DNA of 64,000 bases. Origin: Pseudomonas sp. M30-35. GTDB taxonomy: Bacteria; Pseudomonadota; Gammaproteobacteria; Pseudomonadales; Pseudomonadaceae. Where the stretch lies: positions 3,162,001 through 3,226,000 of the forward strand of contig NZ_CP020892.1 in assembly GCF_002163625.1 (NCBI RefSeq), read 5' to 3'. Positions 29,694 to 38,106 of this stretch are shown here, piece by piece. The notes beneath the pieces are model-generated. The model saw only the letters and a program-made list of their open reading frames with translations, was not told the DNA's origin and did not search any database. Position numbers and translations under genes: made by a program. Each line of letters opens with the position of its first letter. Position 1 is the stretch's first letter.

Positions 29694-29769
29694 TCCGCGA
29701 TAGCTCAGTTGGTAGAGCAAATGACTGTTAATCATTGGGTCCCTGGTTCGAGTCCAGGTCGTGGAGCCA
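29694..29769 (+). tRNA. tRNA-Asn (GTT)
   Basis: 76 bases with encoded CCA; anticodon GTT in the loop CTGTTAA, acceptor TCCGCGA/TCGTGGA, T-loop GGTTCGAGTCC. First gene of a three-tRNA transcript. Confidence 0.97.
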
Positions 29770-29788
29770 AACAACATGCAACACTTGT

Positions 29789-29865
29789 CGGGGTATAGCG
29801 CAGTCCGGTAGCGCGCCTGCTTTGGGAGCAGGATGTCGGGAGTTCGAATCCCCCTACCCCGACCA
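29789..29865 (+). tRNA. tRNA-Pro (TGG)
   Basis: 77 bases with encoded CCA; anticodon TGG in loop TTTGGGA, acceptor CGGGGTA/TACCCCG, T-loop AGTTCGAATCC. It follows tRNA-Asn after 19 bases. Confidence 0.97.
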
Positions 29866-29871
29866 TTATTT

Positions 29872-29947
29872 GGGTCGTTAGCTCAGTTGGTAGAGCAGTT
29901 GGCTTTTAACCAATTGGTCGTAGGTTCGAATCCCACACGACCCACCA
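29872..29947 (+). tRNA. tRNA-Lys (TTT)
   Basis: 76 bases with encoded CCA; anticodon TTT in loop CTTTTAA, acceptor GGGTCGT/ACGACCC. Only 6 bases separate it from tRNA-Pro. Confidence 0.97.
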
Positions 29948-30010
29948 TTTTCGCTCTTGCTGTTGATAAGAGTTGAATCTTAGGGACAGAGTCATTCGCT
30001 CTGCTCCAGT

Positions 30011-30038
30011 AAAAAAGCGCCATTATGGCGCTTTTTTT
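30011..30038 (+). terminator. Rho-independent terminator after the Asn-Pro-Lys tRNAs
   Basis: A-run, stem GCGCCA/TGGCGC with loop TTA, then seven T. Symmetric, so it can also end transcripts coming from the minus-strand HhH gene at 30078. Confidence 0.88.
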
Positions 30039-30077
30039 ATGCCTGCATTTCAGCTGCAGGCTAACTGGCTTTAGACA

Positions 30078-30395
30078 TTACTCAACCCTGAGCTTGCTGC
30101 GATTTTGCTCAAGGATAGCCGAACCAATCCCCTTGACCTCAAGCAGCTCATCGACCGAGGCAAATGCCCCAGTGCTTTCACGATAGGCGACGATGGCTTT
30201 AGCTTTCATCTCACCGACGCCAGTCAAACCTTGCTGCAAGGCAGCCGCCTCTGCGGTATTCAAGTTGATGGTCGCCTGAGCCTCAACCTGCTCAACAGCA
30301 GGTTGCTCAGTTGCTACAGGTTCTGCAGCGCTAATTGTGAATGGCGCGAGAGTGCAAACTAAGGCCAGCAGCGCTGGCAAGATATAAACACGCAT
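30078..30395 (-). CDS. Helix-hairpin-helix (ComEA-like) secreted protein
   Basis: 105 residues: signal peptide (1-23), a short linker, then a ComEA-type domain with two helix-hairpin-helix motifs (INLNTAEAAALQQGLTGVGE and SVDELLEVKGIGSAILEQNR). ComEA proteins bind DNA in the periplasm during uptake; in many Pseudomonas this small gene stands alone without the rest of a competence operon, so the role is uncertain. It converges on the tRNA terminator and has its own promoter region upstream, divergent from the GH17 gene. Confidence 0.85.
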   Translation of the reverse strand: MRVYILPALLALVCTLAPFTISAAEPVATEQPAVEQVEAQATINLNTAEAAALQQGLTGVGEMKAKAIVAYRESTGAFASVDELLEVKGIGSAILEQNRSKLRVE

Positions 30396-30612
30396 ATTGA
30401 ATGTCCTATTCAGATAACCAGACTCCCCGCCCGAACCACACAGGTGTGCAATAGCTTGACCCTAACGCTATAACTCTTTTATTCGAACCAAACTAAAGAC
30501 CAAACGTCATATTAGCGTTGCCAAGCAGCACACTTGAGTTGTTGCATTTGCTTGTGCCCTAGCCACCAAGTATCCGTTACCATTGCCAGCGTCTTCCTCT
30601 GTGCGCCTTACT

Positions 30613-32175
30613 ATGCCTGCTATCCATCGCTTTTCTTTAGCTGCTTACCTGTTCAGCGCTGTATTGGGCTTACTCCTTTTAGCCGGACTTTGGTATGGAC
30701 TTGGTAAGCCCGTGCATTTGGCCGATGTTGCCAGTGCCTCGCACAAAATGCAGTGCGCCTCATATACACCGTTCGGCAAAGACCAGTCACCGTTTCAGCA
30801 ACCGCTACGCATCAGCAATGAGCGCATGGATACCGACCTGGGAATACTCGCCAAACGCTTTCACTGCCTGCGCACCTATTCAGTGACCGGTTTGGAAGCA
30901 CTGCCTGAACTGGCGAAAAAACATGGCCTGACCCTGATGATTGGCGCTTGGGTCAGCCGCAACGCCGTGGAAACCCAAATGGAGGTTACAGGCGCAATCA
31001 AAGCGGCCAACGCCCATCCTGATATTGTCAAAGCAGTGATCGTCGGCAACGAAGCGCTACTGCGCAAAGAAGTGACCACTAAACAGCTAATCAAACTGAT
31101 TGAGCAGGTAAAGACTGGGATCAAACAGCCAGTGACCTATGCCGATGTCTGGGAGTTTTGGTTAAAGCATCCTGAAATCGCTCCAGCGGTGGATTTTTTG
31201 ACAATTCACCTATTACCCTACTGGGAAGATGACCCCGCAGGCATCGACACAGCACTGGCGCAGGTTGCCAAGGTACGTCATCTATTTGCTGAGAAATTCG
31301 CCTCCAAGGATATCCTCATCGGCGAGACGGGCTGGCCAAGTGAAGGCCGCCAACGTGAGACTGCTCTGCCGAGCCGGGTGAATCAGGCCAAGTTCATGCG
31401 CGGCTTCGTCACCATGGCTGAAGAACATGGCTGGAACTACAATTTGATCGAAGCCTTCGACCAACCCTGGAAGCGTATGAGCGAAGGCGCAGTTGGCGGT
31501 TATTGGGGCTTATTTGACGCTGACCGCAATGACAAATCAGTGCTCGCTGGGAGCGTCTCCAACTTGCCAAACTGGCCCGTCTGGCTGGGTATCAGCGCAC
31601 TGTTATATGGGTCAATATTGTTATTCACTTGGCGCCCGCACGCCTTACGCTACACCGTGCTCCAGCCACTGCTGGTAGCCGTTGGCGTCGCTTGCATGGG
31701 CCTCTGGGCTGAGCTGAGCTTGATTACCAGCCGCTATATCGGCGAATGGTTGTGGGCAGGGGCACTCTTGGCACTAAACATGATTGTGCTGGTGTATATC
31801 AGTCTCGCCCTGACCAACAGTGCAGATTGGCGCAGAGCACTATTTAACTGGCTCGACAATCGTCGTCACTGGTGGTTGATTGCCAGCGGCTTTGCCGGCG
31901 CAGTGATGATGCTGGCGATGGTCACCGATGCGCGCTACCGCAGCTTCCCAAGCGCTGCACTGCTGTTGCCAGCAGTGGTCTACCTATGGCGTCCGGTTGC
32001 AGGCTTTCGCCGTGAGACACTGGCATTACTGCTATTAATAGCAGCCGGTATCCCACTGCAGCTATTTGTAGAAACCCTAAGCAATATCCAAGCACTGGGC
32101 TGGGCCGTGGTCAGCGCACTACTTGCGGCAGCTTTGTGGCGCAGCCTGCAACAACGGCAGGCCTCGCTCAGCTAA
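30613..32175 (+). CDS. Membrane-anchored GH17 family glycoside hydrolase
   Basis: 520 residues: one N-terminal membrane helix (about 9-29), a periplasmic GH17-type TIM barrel (about 47-315), and several C-terminal membrane helices (about 322-515). The catalytic acid is E147 in VIVGNEALLR and the nucleophile E238 in ILIGETGWPSEG. GH17 enzymes cleave or transfer beta-1,3-glucan; bacterial membrane forms are linked to cyclic or osmoregulated glucans. No glycosyltransferase is next to it. I chose the ATG at 30613 over an in-frame TTG at 30583; neither has a strong ribosome-binding site. Confidence 0.82.
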   Translation: MPAIHRFSLAAYLFSAVLGLLLLAGLWYGLGKPVHLADVASASHKMQCASYTPFGKDQSPFQQPLRISNERMDTDLGILAKRFHCLRTYSVTGLEALPELAKKHGLTLMIGAWVSRNAVETQMEVTGAIKAANAHPDIVKAVIVGNEALLRKEVTTKQLIKLIEQVKTGIKQPVTYADVWEFWLKHPEIAPAVDFLTIHLLPYWEDDPAGIDTALAQVAKVRHLFAEKFASKDILIGETGWPSEGRQRETALPSRVNQAKFMRGFVTMAEEHGWNYNLIEAFDQPWKRMSEGAVGGYWGLFDADRNDKSVLAGSVSNLPNWPVWLGISALLYGSILLFTWRPHALRYTVLQPLLVAVGVACMGLWAELSLITSRYIGEWLWAGALLALNMIVLVYISLALTNSADWRRALFNWLDNRRHWWLIASGFAGAVMMLAMVTDARYRSFPSAALLLPAVVYLWRPVAGFRRETLALLLLIAAGIPLQLFVETLSNIQALGWAVVSALLAAALWRSLQQRQASLS

Positions 32176-32200
32176 ACCTCAGGACTCACCCGACTAAACC

Positions 32201-32590
32201 TCAGGAGTTGTGGGCCGCGGTCAATGATGAGTGCGGCGCGCGCACCAAACGCAAGACCGCCAATACCACAGCAAAAACTGAAATACTCGCGCTGTACAAT
32301 ACCAGTCCAGCCAAGCCCAGTAGTAACCCCAGCACAGCCACCGCCCAACCAAACCGCCCCGGCAACACAAAGCCGAGCCCAGCAAACACAATGGCGGCCC
32401 AAGCGATCACCCGTAAGTGGATCAACCAGCCCAACGCCGAACGCAGACTGCAGGCAAAAACTGCAGGTGTATCGGCACAGATACCCACCCATTCATCACT
32501 TTCCATCAGCCCATAGCGCAACCCATAACAGGCAGCCAGACTTAACAGAGCCAGAACGACAAGAATGGCTACAGACCAAGGGCGAGGCAT
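32201..32590 (-). CDS. Small multi-pass membrane protein, function unknown
   Basis: 129 residues with about four membrane helices and a periplasmic loop containing two Cys (G-I-C-A-D-T-P-A-V-F-A-C-S). ATG 32590 (MPRPWSVAIL) has GGAG six bases upstream and is preferred to an ATG at 32662. It converges with the GH17 gene, 25 bases away, where a 13-base direct repeat (CTAAACCTCAGGA, period 21) covers both 3' ends. I do not recognise the family. Confidence 0.75.
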   Translation of the reverse strand: MPRPWSVAILVVLALLSLAACYGLRYGLMESDEWVGICADTPAVFACSLRSALGWLIHLRVIAWAAIVFAGLGFVLPGRFGWAVAVLGLLLGLAGLVLYSASISVFAVVLAVLRLVRAPHSSLTAAHNS

Positions 32591-32710
32591 GTGTGACTCC
32601 AAATGAAATAGGCGGCGCCCAGAATAGTCATACGACCAATGGATGCAAGTTATGTTGATCATCGCTGCTCATGTCGGCATGCTTGTTGGGCTCAGCTAAA
32701 AGGAGATTTT

Positions 32711-33214
32711 ATGAGCAGCATCAATGTTCGCCCCGCAACACGTGCCGACATGCCTTTGATTTTGAGTCTTGTCGCTGAATTGGCGGAATATGAAAAGCTT
32801 AGCGATCAGATCACCTCTGACCCGGAAGAGTTCGCAGAACATCTATTTGGCCCCCGCCCTTACGCTGAAGTACTCATAGGCGAATTGGACGGCAAAGCCT
32901 GTGGTTTTGCATTATTTTTCCATAACTTCTCGACATTCCTCGGGAAACCCGGCATTTATCTCGAGGACTTGTACGTACGTGCTGATACACGTGGCTCAGG
33001 GCTGGGCAAAGCATTACTTGGTACAATGGCAAAACTTGCCGTGGCTCGCGGCTGTGGCCGTCTTGAATGGTCTGTACTTGACTGGAATGAGCCGGCAATT
33101 GGCTTCTATAAACAACTCGGCGCCTATTCACTTGACGACTGGACGCAGTTTCGCCTGACCGGTGATGCGCTGCAAAACCTGGCAAAAAATACTGAAGAAC
33201 CAGCACTTGCTTAG
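32711..33214 (+). CDS. GNAT-family N-acetyltransferase
   Basis: 167 residues with the GNAT fold: INVRPATRADMPLILSLV at the N-terminus, LEDLYVRADTRGSGLGKALL as the acetyl-CoA pyrophosphate-binding loop (R-x-x-G-x-G/A type), and ARGCGRLEWSVLDWNEPAIG with FYKQLGA, which resemble the spermidine/diamine N-acetyltransferase-like branch. AGGAG lies seven bases before ATG 32711. The substrate is not known. Confidence 0.9.
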   Translation: MSSINVRPATRADMPLILSLVAELAEYEKLSDQITSDPEEFAEHLFGPRPYAEVLIGELDGKACGFALFFHNFSTFLGKPGIYLEDLYVRADTRGSGLGKALLGTMAKLAVARGCGRLEWSVLDWNEPAIGFYKQLGAYSLDDWTQFRLTGDALQNLAKNTEEPALA

Positions 33215-33276
33215 CCTACGGTTGTCATAAATCAGTATTTGAATATTACGTTTACCTCTTAAAAGGGACTTTAACC

Positions 33277-34575
33277 ATGTCGCTCACCCGTCGCCTTGCT
33301 GCGCTTGTCTGCGGCCTAACCCTCAGTGTTCCACTGTGGGCGGCAGATGTAGATATCGAGAGCTATGGCTACCCGATTACCAATCCGTTTGAGGCGACCA
33401 TCGCCACAACGCCAGCGGAGCTGCGCCCAACGCTGCCTGACGATAGCGATATCAACCAGAGCGACTATAAAGTGCTGATTCGCCCTGAGCGCCAGTACGA
33501 ACTGCCGAAGAATCTCTGGGCGGTCACTCATATGAAATACCGTCTGGCAGAGCAAGACGGTGAAGCGCCATTGATCTTCATTATTGCGGGCACGGGTGCC
33601 AGCTATTCCAGCACCACGCCGGAATACCTGAAGAAGCTTTTCTACGGCGCTGGCTACCATGTTGTTCAGTTGTCTTCACCGACCAGCTATGACTTCATGG
33701 CATCTGCCTCGCGCTACGCCACACCGGGCCTCTCAGAAGACGATGCAGATGACCTGTACCGCGCCATGCAAGCCGTACGCGCACAACATCCTGACTTGAA
33801 GATCAGCGATTACTACCTGACGGGCTACAGCCTCGGCGCGCTTAACGCAGCGTTTGTCAGCAAGTTGGACGAGGAACGACGCAGCTTCAACTTCAAGCGC
33901 GTGTTGCTGCTCAACCCACCAGTCAACCTGTACACCTCGACCAGCAACCTCAACAAGCTGGTACAGACCAAGGTTGATGGGGTCGACACCAACCGTAATT
34001 TCTTCGACCTGATCCTTGGCAAGCTGTCGCGCTATTTCAAGCAGAAAGGTTACATAGACATGAACGAAGCCATGCTCTATGAGTTTCAAATGTCTAAAGA
34101 GCAGTTGACTGACGAACAGATGGCGATGCTGATTGGTACGGTTTTCCGCTTCTCCTCATCGGATATTGCCTACACCTCCGACCTGCTAAACCGCCGCGGC
34201 TTGATAACGCCTCCCGGCACAGTGATCGAAACCAATACCGATATGACCCCGTATCTACGCCGAGCACTGCAGTGTGATTTTGACTGCTACATGCGTGAGC
34301 AATTGATCCCCATGTGGCGCGCCCGCTACGACGGCGGCAGCCTCGATCAACTGGTCAACAAGGTGAGCCTCTACGCTTTGGAAGATTACTTGAAGACCAG
34401 CGAAAAAATCTCCGTCATGCACAACGCCGACGACATCATTCTCGGCCCAGGTGATCTTGGCTTCTTGCGCCGCACCATGGGCGACCGTCTAACCGTGTAC
34501 CCGCTTGGTGGGCACTGCGGCAACCTAAATTACCGCGTCAACAGCGACGCTATGCTGGAGTTCTTCCGTGGCTAA
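33277..34575 (+). CDS. Secreted alpha/beta-hydrolase (serine hydrolase) coupled to mlaA
   Basis: 432 residues with a signal peptide (1-22, cleavage after PLWA). The alpha/beta-hydrolase nucleophile elbow is GYSLGALNA (S185), an oxyanion-type loop IIAGTGASYSS lies near 102-112, and the likely Asp and His are in HNADDIILGPGD and GGHCGNLN at the C-terminus. It probably acts in the periplasm on an ester or lipid. Its stop overlaps the mlaA start by 8 bases, so the two are translationally coupled; with MlaA acting on outer-membrane phospholipids, a lipase or phospholipase role is attractive but inferred. Confidence 0.85.
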   Translation: MSLTRRLAALVCGLTLSVPLWAADVDIESYGYPITNPFEATIATTPAELRPTLPDDSDINQSDYKVLIRPERQYELPKNLWAVTHMKYRLAEQDGEAPLIFIIAGTGASYSSTTPEYLKKLFYGAGYHVVQLSSPTSYDFMASASRYATPGLSEDDADDLYRAMQAVRAQHPDLKISDYYLTGYSLGALNAAFVSKLDEERRSFNFKRVLLLNPPVNLYTSTSNLNKLVQTKVDGVDTNRNFFDLILGKLSRYFKQKGYIDMNEAMLYEFQMSKEQLTDEQMAMLIGTVFRFSSSDIAYTSDLLNRRGLITPPGTVIETNTDMTPYLRRALQCDFDCYMREQLIPMWRARYDGGSLDQLVNKVSLYALEDYLKTSEKISVMHNADDIILGPGDLGFLRRTMGDRLTVYPLGGHCGNLNYRVNSDAMLEFFRG

Positions 34576-35347
34576 GAAAATCCTCCTGCTCGCCCTGTTG
34601 CTCAGTGCAAACTTCGCCAAGGCCGAAACAACGCAGCATATTGGTGACGACGGCTTCAAAAACCCTCTAGAGAGTCTCGAGTTCAATCCAGGGCTAGATC
34701 AGCACGTGTTTGAACAGTCGAGTTTCCAGGCGCTCGATGTGTACGACCCTTGGGAAGGAATGAACCGGCGCATCTACCACTTCAACTACCGCTTTGATGA
34801 GTGGGTATTTATTCCGGTAGTCGATGGTTATCGCTGGATCACCCCTGACTTTGTGGAAAGTGGTGTCAGCAATTTTTTCGCCAACATTGGAGATATCACC
34901 AACCTTGCTAACAGCATGCTGCAATTCAAGGTTAAGCGCTCGATGGACATCACTGCGCGCCTGCTGCTCAACACCACCATTGGTGTACTTGGCGTTTGGG
35001 ACCCGGCAACCAAAATGGGTATCCCCAAGCAGCGTGAAGACTTCGGTCAAACACTGGGTTTCTACGGAGTGCCTGCCGGCCCTTACTTGATGGTACCCAT
35101 TCTTGGCCCTTCGACCCTGCGCGATGGCACCGGACTGGTTGTCGACTTTGAAGGCTTGGCAACCCTCGACTTCCTCGACTTCTTCGCGTTCAGCTTTGAA
35201 TCGCCGCAGTTCGAAGTCAGTACGCTATGGGCCATTGATACACGCTCTACGGTTAACTTCCGTTACGGCCAGCTCAACTCACCGTTCGAATACGAGAAAA
35301 TCCGCTACTTCTACACCGAAGCGCGAAAACTGCAGATTAACGAATAG
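34568..35347 (+). CDS. mlaA: MlaA (VacJ)-family outer-membrane lipid-asymmetry protein
   Basis: Removes phospholipids from the outer leaflet of the outer membrane and passes them to the Mla pathway. 259 residues from a GTG at 34568. Family markers: YDPWEGMNRRIYHFNYRFDE, FFANIGDITNLANSMLQ, GVLGVWDPATKMGI, REDFGQTLGFYGVPAGPYLM and GPSTLRDGTG. E. coli MlaA is a lipoprotein, but here the signal peptide (MAKKILLLALLLSANFAKAE) has no Cys, so the mature protein is probably not lipidated. It is coupled to the upstream hydrolase; the mlaFEDCB genes are not in the window. Confidence 0.93.
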   Translation: MAKKILLLALLLSANFAKAETTQHIGDDGFKNPLESLEFNPGLDQHVFEQSSFQALDVYDPWEGMNRRIYHFNYRFDEWVFIPVVDGYRWITPDFVESGVSNFFANIGDITNLANSMLQFKVKRSMDITARLLLNTTIGVLGVWDPATKMGIPKQREDFGQTLGFYGVPAGPYLMVPILGPSTLRDGTGLVVDFEGLATLDFLDFFAFSFESPQFEVSTLWAIDTRSTVNFRYGQLNSPFEYEKIRYFYTEARKLQINE

Positions 35348-35370
35348 CGTTAACCCTGCGAAACTGAAAA

Positions 35371-35397
35371 CGCCCGGCTCAAGCTGGGCGTTTTTTT
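35371..35397 (+). terminator. Rho-independent terminator after mlaA
   Basis: GC-rich stem CGCCCGGCT/AGCTGGGCG (one wobble) followed by seven T, 24 bases after the mlaA stop. Confidence 0.88.
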
Positions 35398-35451
35398 GTG
35401 GCGGTACAAAACCTAAAGCACAGGTCAGTCGGCTTGATGGGAAGCACCAAC

Positions 35452-35486
35452 AAAAAAGCCTGATCCGCAGCGAATCAGGCTTTTTT
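35452..35486. terminator. Bidirectional terminator between mlaA and a lipoprotein gene
   Basis: Six A, stem GCCTGAT/ATCAGGC with a nine-base loop, six T. It sits between the converging mlaA and lipoprotein genes and suits either strand. Confidence 0.85.
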
Positions 35487-35535
35487 GTTTTAACTTGTTT
35501 GTACGTCGCCAGCTACTCGTTCTTAACCCACGCAA

Positions 35536-35859
35536 CTACTTGGCATAATGTCGGAACAGGCCCGGTGGTACTTCGCTGCTATCGGCTGCCTGCCAAGGCC
35601 CATTGGCATTTAACCCCCAACTCCAGCCGTTGCTCCAACGATAGAAGGTGCGCTCGCGGTAATACAGGTCGCGAGCTCCATCAACCGAATACACGCCCAA
35701 CGCTGGCACCCAATGGCTTTGCGCGCCGGGAGGCGGTGCATAACGTGGGTGCGACGGCTTCACGGGTAAGTCGCTAACTTGCGTGCCGGGGCCGTGAGTG
35801 GAGCAACCAGACACCAGCAGCAGTGCTGCTAGCGCGGTACAACACAACCCATTTCTCAT
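35536..35859 (-). CDS. Small lipoprotein of unknown function
   Basis: 107 residues with a lipoprotein signal (hydrophobic 8-17, lipobox LVSGC, Cys 19). The mature part is rich in aromatic residues (YRERTFYRWSNGWSWGL) and Pro. I recognise no domain. It ends the minus-strand ccm series, starting 3 bases inside the ccmI stop region (its start overlaps the ccmI end by 4 bases), so it is probably cotranscribed with the ccm genes, although it has no known part in cytochrome c maturation. Confidence 0.8.
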   Translation of the reverse strand: MRNGLCCTALAALLLVSGCSTHGPGTQVSDLPVKPSHPRYAPPPGAQSHWVPALGVYSVDGARDLYYRERTFYRWSNGWSWGLNANGPWQAADSSEVPPGLFRHYAK

Positions 35860-37082
35860 TGTGCGTTGCCCTCGGCACTGTCGATCGTCAGTTGCTGCAC
35901 GTCATCACTATTGCTGGCAACTGCTTTTGGTTGCGCAACCCATTCGCCTTGCGTGGCATTGCCACTGCGCGAGATACGCGCAACGAGTTGCACCTGGTCA
36001 AAGCCAGAGATTTTCAACTGCGGCATCATTGCATCAGCGTCTGACAGGCTAACTTCGACCGGTAGATCAGCCACCGTGACACGTTTAACCGCCAGCGGCA
36101 TTGGCGGACCAGACACCGCGCGAGCAAAGATGAAGACGCTATCGCTCGGCTGCACTTTATCTTTCAGTGCTGCGGCCAACCCGACCTTGACCTTAAGCTT
36201 ATGATCAGTACTTGCAGCAGCGGTGTCTGGGGCTGGAGCTACAGAACTGGCCGCTGCAGCGTCAGGATCAAGCTCGCTACGCGCACGTTCGATACCGCCC
36301 TGAATAGCCTGGCGCGATGGATCGTTCTCAGGCAATACAGCGACCAGTTTCTCCCACGAATCGACAGCATCCTGGAAACGACCTTGCTCGAAAGCGGCAA
36401 TACCTAGCAAGCCAAGGCTGGTCACCTCTTCGGGGTCCGCCTGCAAGGCTTCGTCGGTCAGGCTTTGCAGCTGCGGTGACCATTGTTTGTCTCCAGCAAA
36501 ATAGATCGCCTGCGCCCACTGACCGAGCAAAGCAGGATCTCGCCCAGCCAGATCAACCGCTTTCTCGAAGGCCTTCGCAGCCTCAGCAGCACGCTCCTGG
36601 GCCATATAAGTACGACCCAGGAAAAACCAGGCCTCAGCTGAGTCAGGATTTTCCTTGACCGCCGTCTCAAGGCGTTCGGTCATGGCTTCGATGGTTTGCG
36701 GCTGGTCGGCAAAGGCGAGGGTTTGCTCGACCTGATCAATCGCGCCCCAGTGCATATACATGCCATAGCCAAGCAGAGGCATCAACAGCGCCATAGTCAA
36801 TGGCACCTTGCTTCCCAACACACGGGTTTTGCCCTTGCTCGTCTCAGTATCGGACAACAACTCACGGGAGGCTTCATCGCGGCCATCGCGCATTTGCTCG
36901 GCGGTCAGTACACCGGCAGCAAGCTGCGTTTCCAGCTCCTTGATTCGCTCTTGGTAAAGCGTCACGTTCAACGCAGTACGGTCTTCTTCGGCCTGAAATT
37001 TACGAGCGCGCACGACAGGAATCAGCAGAAACCCCAAGGCAGCCAATATCAACAGGCCAGCACATAGCCAAAATTCAATCAT
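35856..37082 (-). CDS. ccmI: Cytochrome c maturation protein CcmI (CycH)
   Basis: Apocytochrome chaperone of the System I pathway. 408 residues: two membrane helices (about 5-22 and 93-112) with a cytoplasmic leucine-zipper-like loop between them, a periplasmic TPR region (about 140-255, SAEAWFFLGRTYMAQERAAEAAKAF and following repeats), and a C-terminal beta-rich domain as in Pseudomonas CcmI. It overlaps ccmH by one base. Confidence 0.95.
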   Translation of the reverse strand: MIEFWLCAGLLILAALGFLLIPVVRARKFQAEEDRTALNVTLYQERIKELETQLAAGVLTAEQMRDGRDEASRELLSDTETSKGKTRVLGSKVPLTMALLMPLLGYGMYMHWGAIDQVEQTLAFADQPQTIEAMTERLETAVKENPDSAEAWFFLGRTYMAQERAAEAAKAFEKAVDLAGRDPALLGQWAQAIYFAGDKQWSPQLQSLTDEALQADPEEVTSLGLLGIAAFEQGRFQDAVDSWEKLVAVLPENDPSRQAIQGGIERARSELDPDAAAASSVAPAPDTAAASTDHKLKVKVGLAAALKDKVQPSDSVFIFARAVSGPPMPLAVKRVTVADLPVEVSLSDADAMMPQLKISGFDQVQLVARISRSGNATQGEWVAQPKAVASNSDDVQQLTIDSAEGNAQ

Positions 37083-37573
37083 CAGTCTTTCTTATCCACA
37101 GGCGCTTGATTTAGTAAGGCAGCCAGACGTTGCTGCTCGTTGCTTGAGAGGCCTTCGTAGCGTTCGTTCTTTTGTCGACGCTTACGCAGCACAATCACTC
37201 CCAGCAGAATGAAACCACCAATTAGCAGGCCAGCAGGGCCGTACCACAACACAAGGGTGCGCACAGTTACCGGCGGGTTGTACAAAACGAAATTGCCGTA
37301 ACGGGCGACCAGATAATCAATGATCTGCTGATCGCTCTGCCCGCCTTCGATCTGCTTATAGATCTCGGCGCGCAGATCCAACGCAATCGGCGCGTCAGAA
37401 TCGGCAATGTTCTGGTTCTGACACTTAGGGCAACGCAACTCCTCGGTCAGAGTGCGATACCGCTGGCGCTCGGCCTCGGTTTTAAACTCGTAGGTATCGA
37501 TGGCTGCATGGGCAACACCGATCAGGGTCAAACCTAGCAACAGCACTGCGAAAGTTCGACGTAATCCGATCAT
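37082..37573 (-). CDS. ccmH: Cytochrome c maturation protein CcmH (CcmL)
   Basis: Membrane-anchored thiol reductase that prepares apocytochrome Cys for haem attachment. 163 residues: signal peptide (1-24), the LRCPKCQNQNIADSDAPIA motif with the redox Cys pair, and one membrane helix (about 106-126). The 4-base overlap with ccmG indicates translational coupling. Confidence 0.96.
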   Translation of the reverse strand: MIGLRRTFAVLLLGLTLIGVAHAAIDTYEFKTEAERQRYRTLTEELRCPKCQNQNIADSDAPIALDLRAEIYKQIEGGQSDQQIIDYLVARYGNFVLYNPPVTVRTLVLWYGPAGLLIGGFILLGVIVLRKRRQKNERYEGLSSNEQQRLAALLNQAPVDKKD

Positions 37574-38106
37574 GGCTTGGCCTCGTCGACCATGGCCTGA
37601 TAAAGCGGCGCGAGCTTATCGCGCCAGACATTGTCATCAATCACCCCAACGAACTTGTGGCGAATGATGCCGTCTTTATCGACCAGGAACGTTTCCGGCG
37701 CGCCATACACCCCCAGATCAACCCCCAGCGAGCCTTTGGCATCACTGATATTGAGCTGATATGGATCGTGAAACTCTTTAAGCCACTTTTGCGCGTCAGC
37801 ATTGTCATCTTTGTAGTTGATGCCGTAGATATTCACGCCCAACTTGGCAATTTTATTCAGCACCGGGTGCTCGACCCGACACGAAATGCACCAGGTTGCC
37901 CAGACATTAACCAGAGCGGGCTTGCCCTTTATATCGGCAAGGGTGATGGTTTTACCGTCTTCCACCGACGGCAGTGAAAATGCGGGGAACGGCTTGTCGA
38001 TCAACGCCGAAGGCAGCTCCGATGGGTCGAGAAACATGCCCCGATACAGAACCACTGCCATCGCCAGAAACAGCGCCAAGGGTAACAGCAGAATCAGTCG
38101 CTTCAT
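37570..38106 (-). CDS. ccmG: Thiol:disulfide interchange protein CcmG (DsbE)
   Basis: Periplasmic thioredoxin-fold reductant for the Ccm pathway. 178 residues, with an N-terminal signal anchor (4-20) and the active site NVWATWCISCRVEHP (WCxxC). The GVYGAPETFLVDKDG segment contains the cis-Pro loop. It is coupled to ccmF and ccmH by 4-base overlaps. Confidence 0.96.
   Translation of the reverse strand: MKRLILLLPLALFLAMAVVLYRGMFLDPSELPSALIDKPFPAFSLPSVEDGKTITLADIKGKPALVNVWATWCISCRVEHPVLNKIAKLGVNIYGINYKDDNADAQKWLKEFHDPYQLNISDAKGSLGVDLGVYGAPETFLVDKDGIIRHKFVGVIDDNVWRDKLAPLYQAMVDEAKP

Noticed and set aside
32172..32205. 13-base direct repeat CTAAACCTCAGGA at the converging 3' ends of the GH17 and small membrane protein genes
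   Set aside because: Only two copies, period 21, most likely a local slippage duplication; no hairpin or target-site pattern supports mobility.
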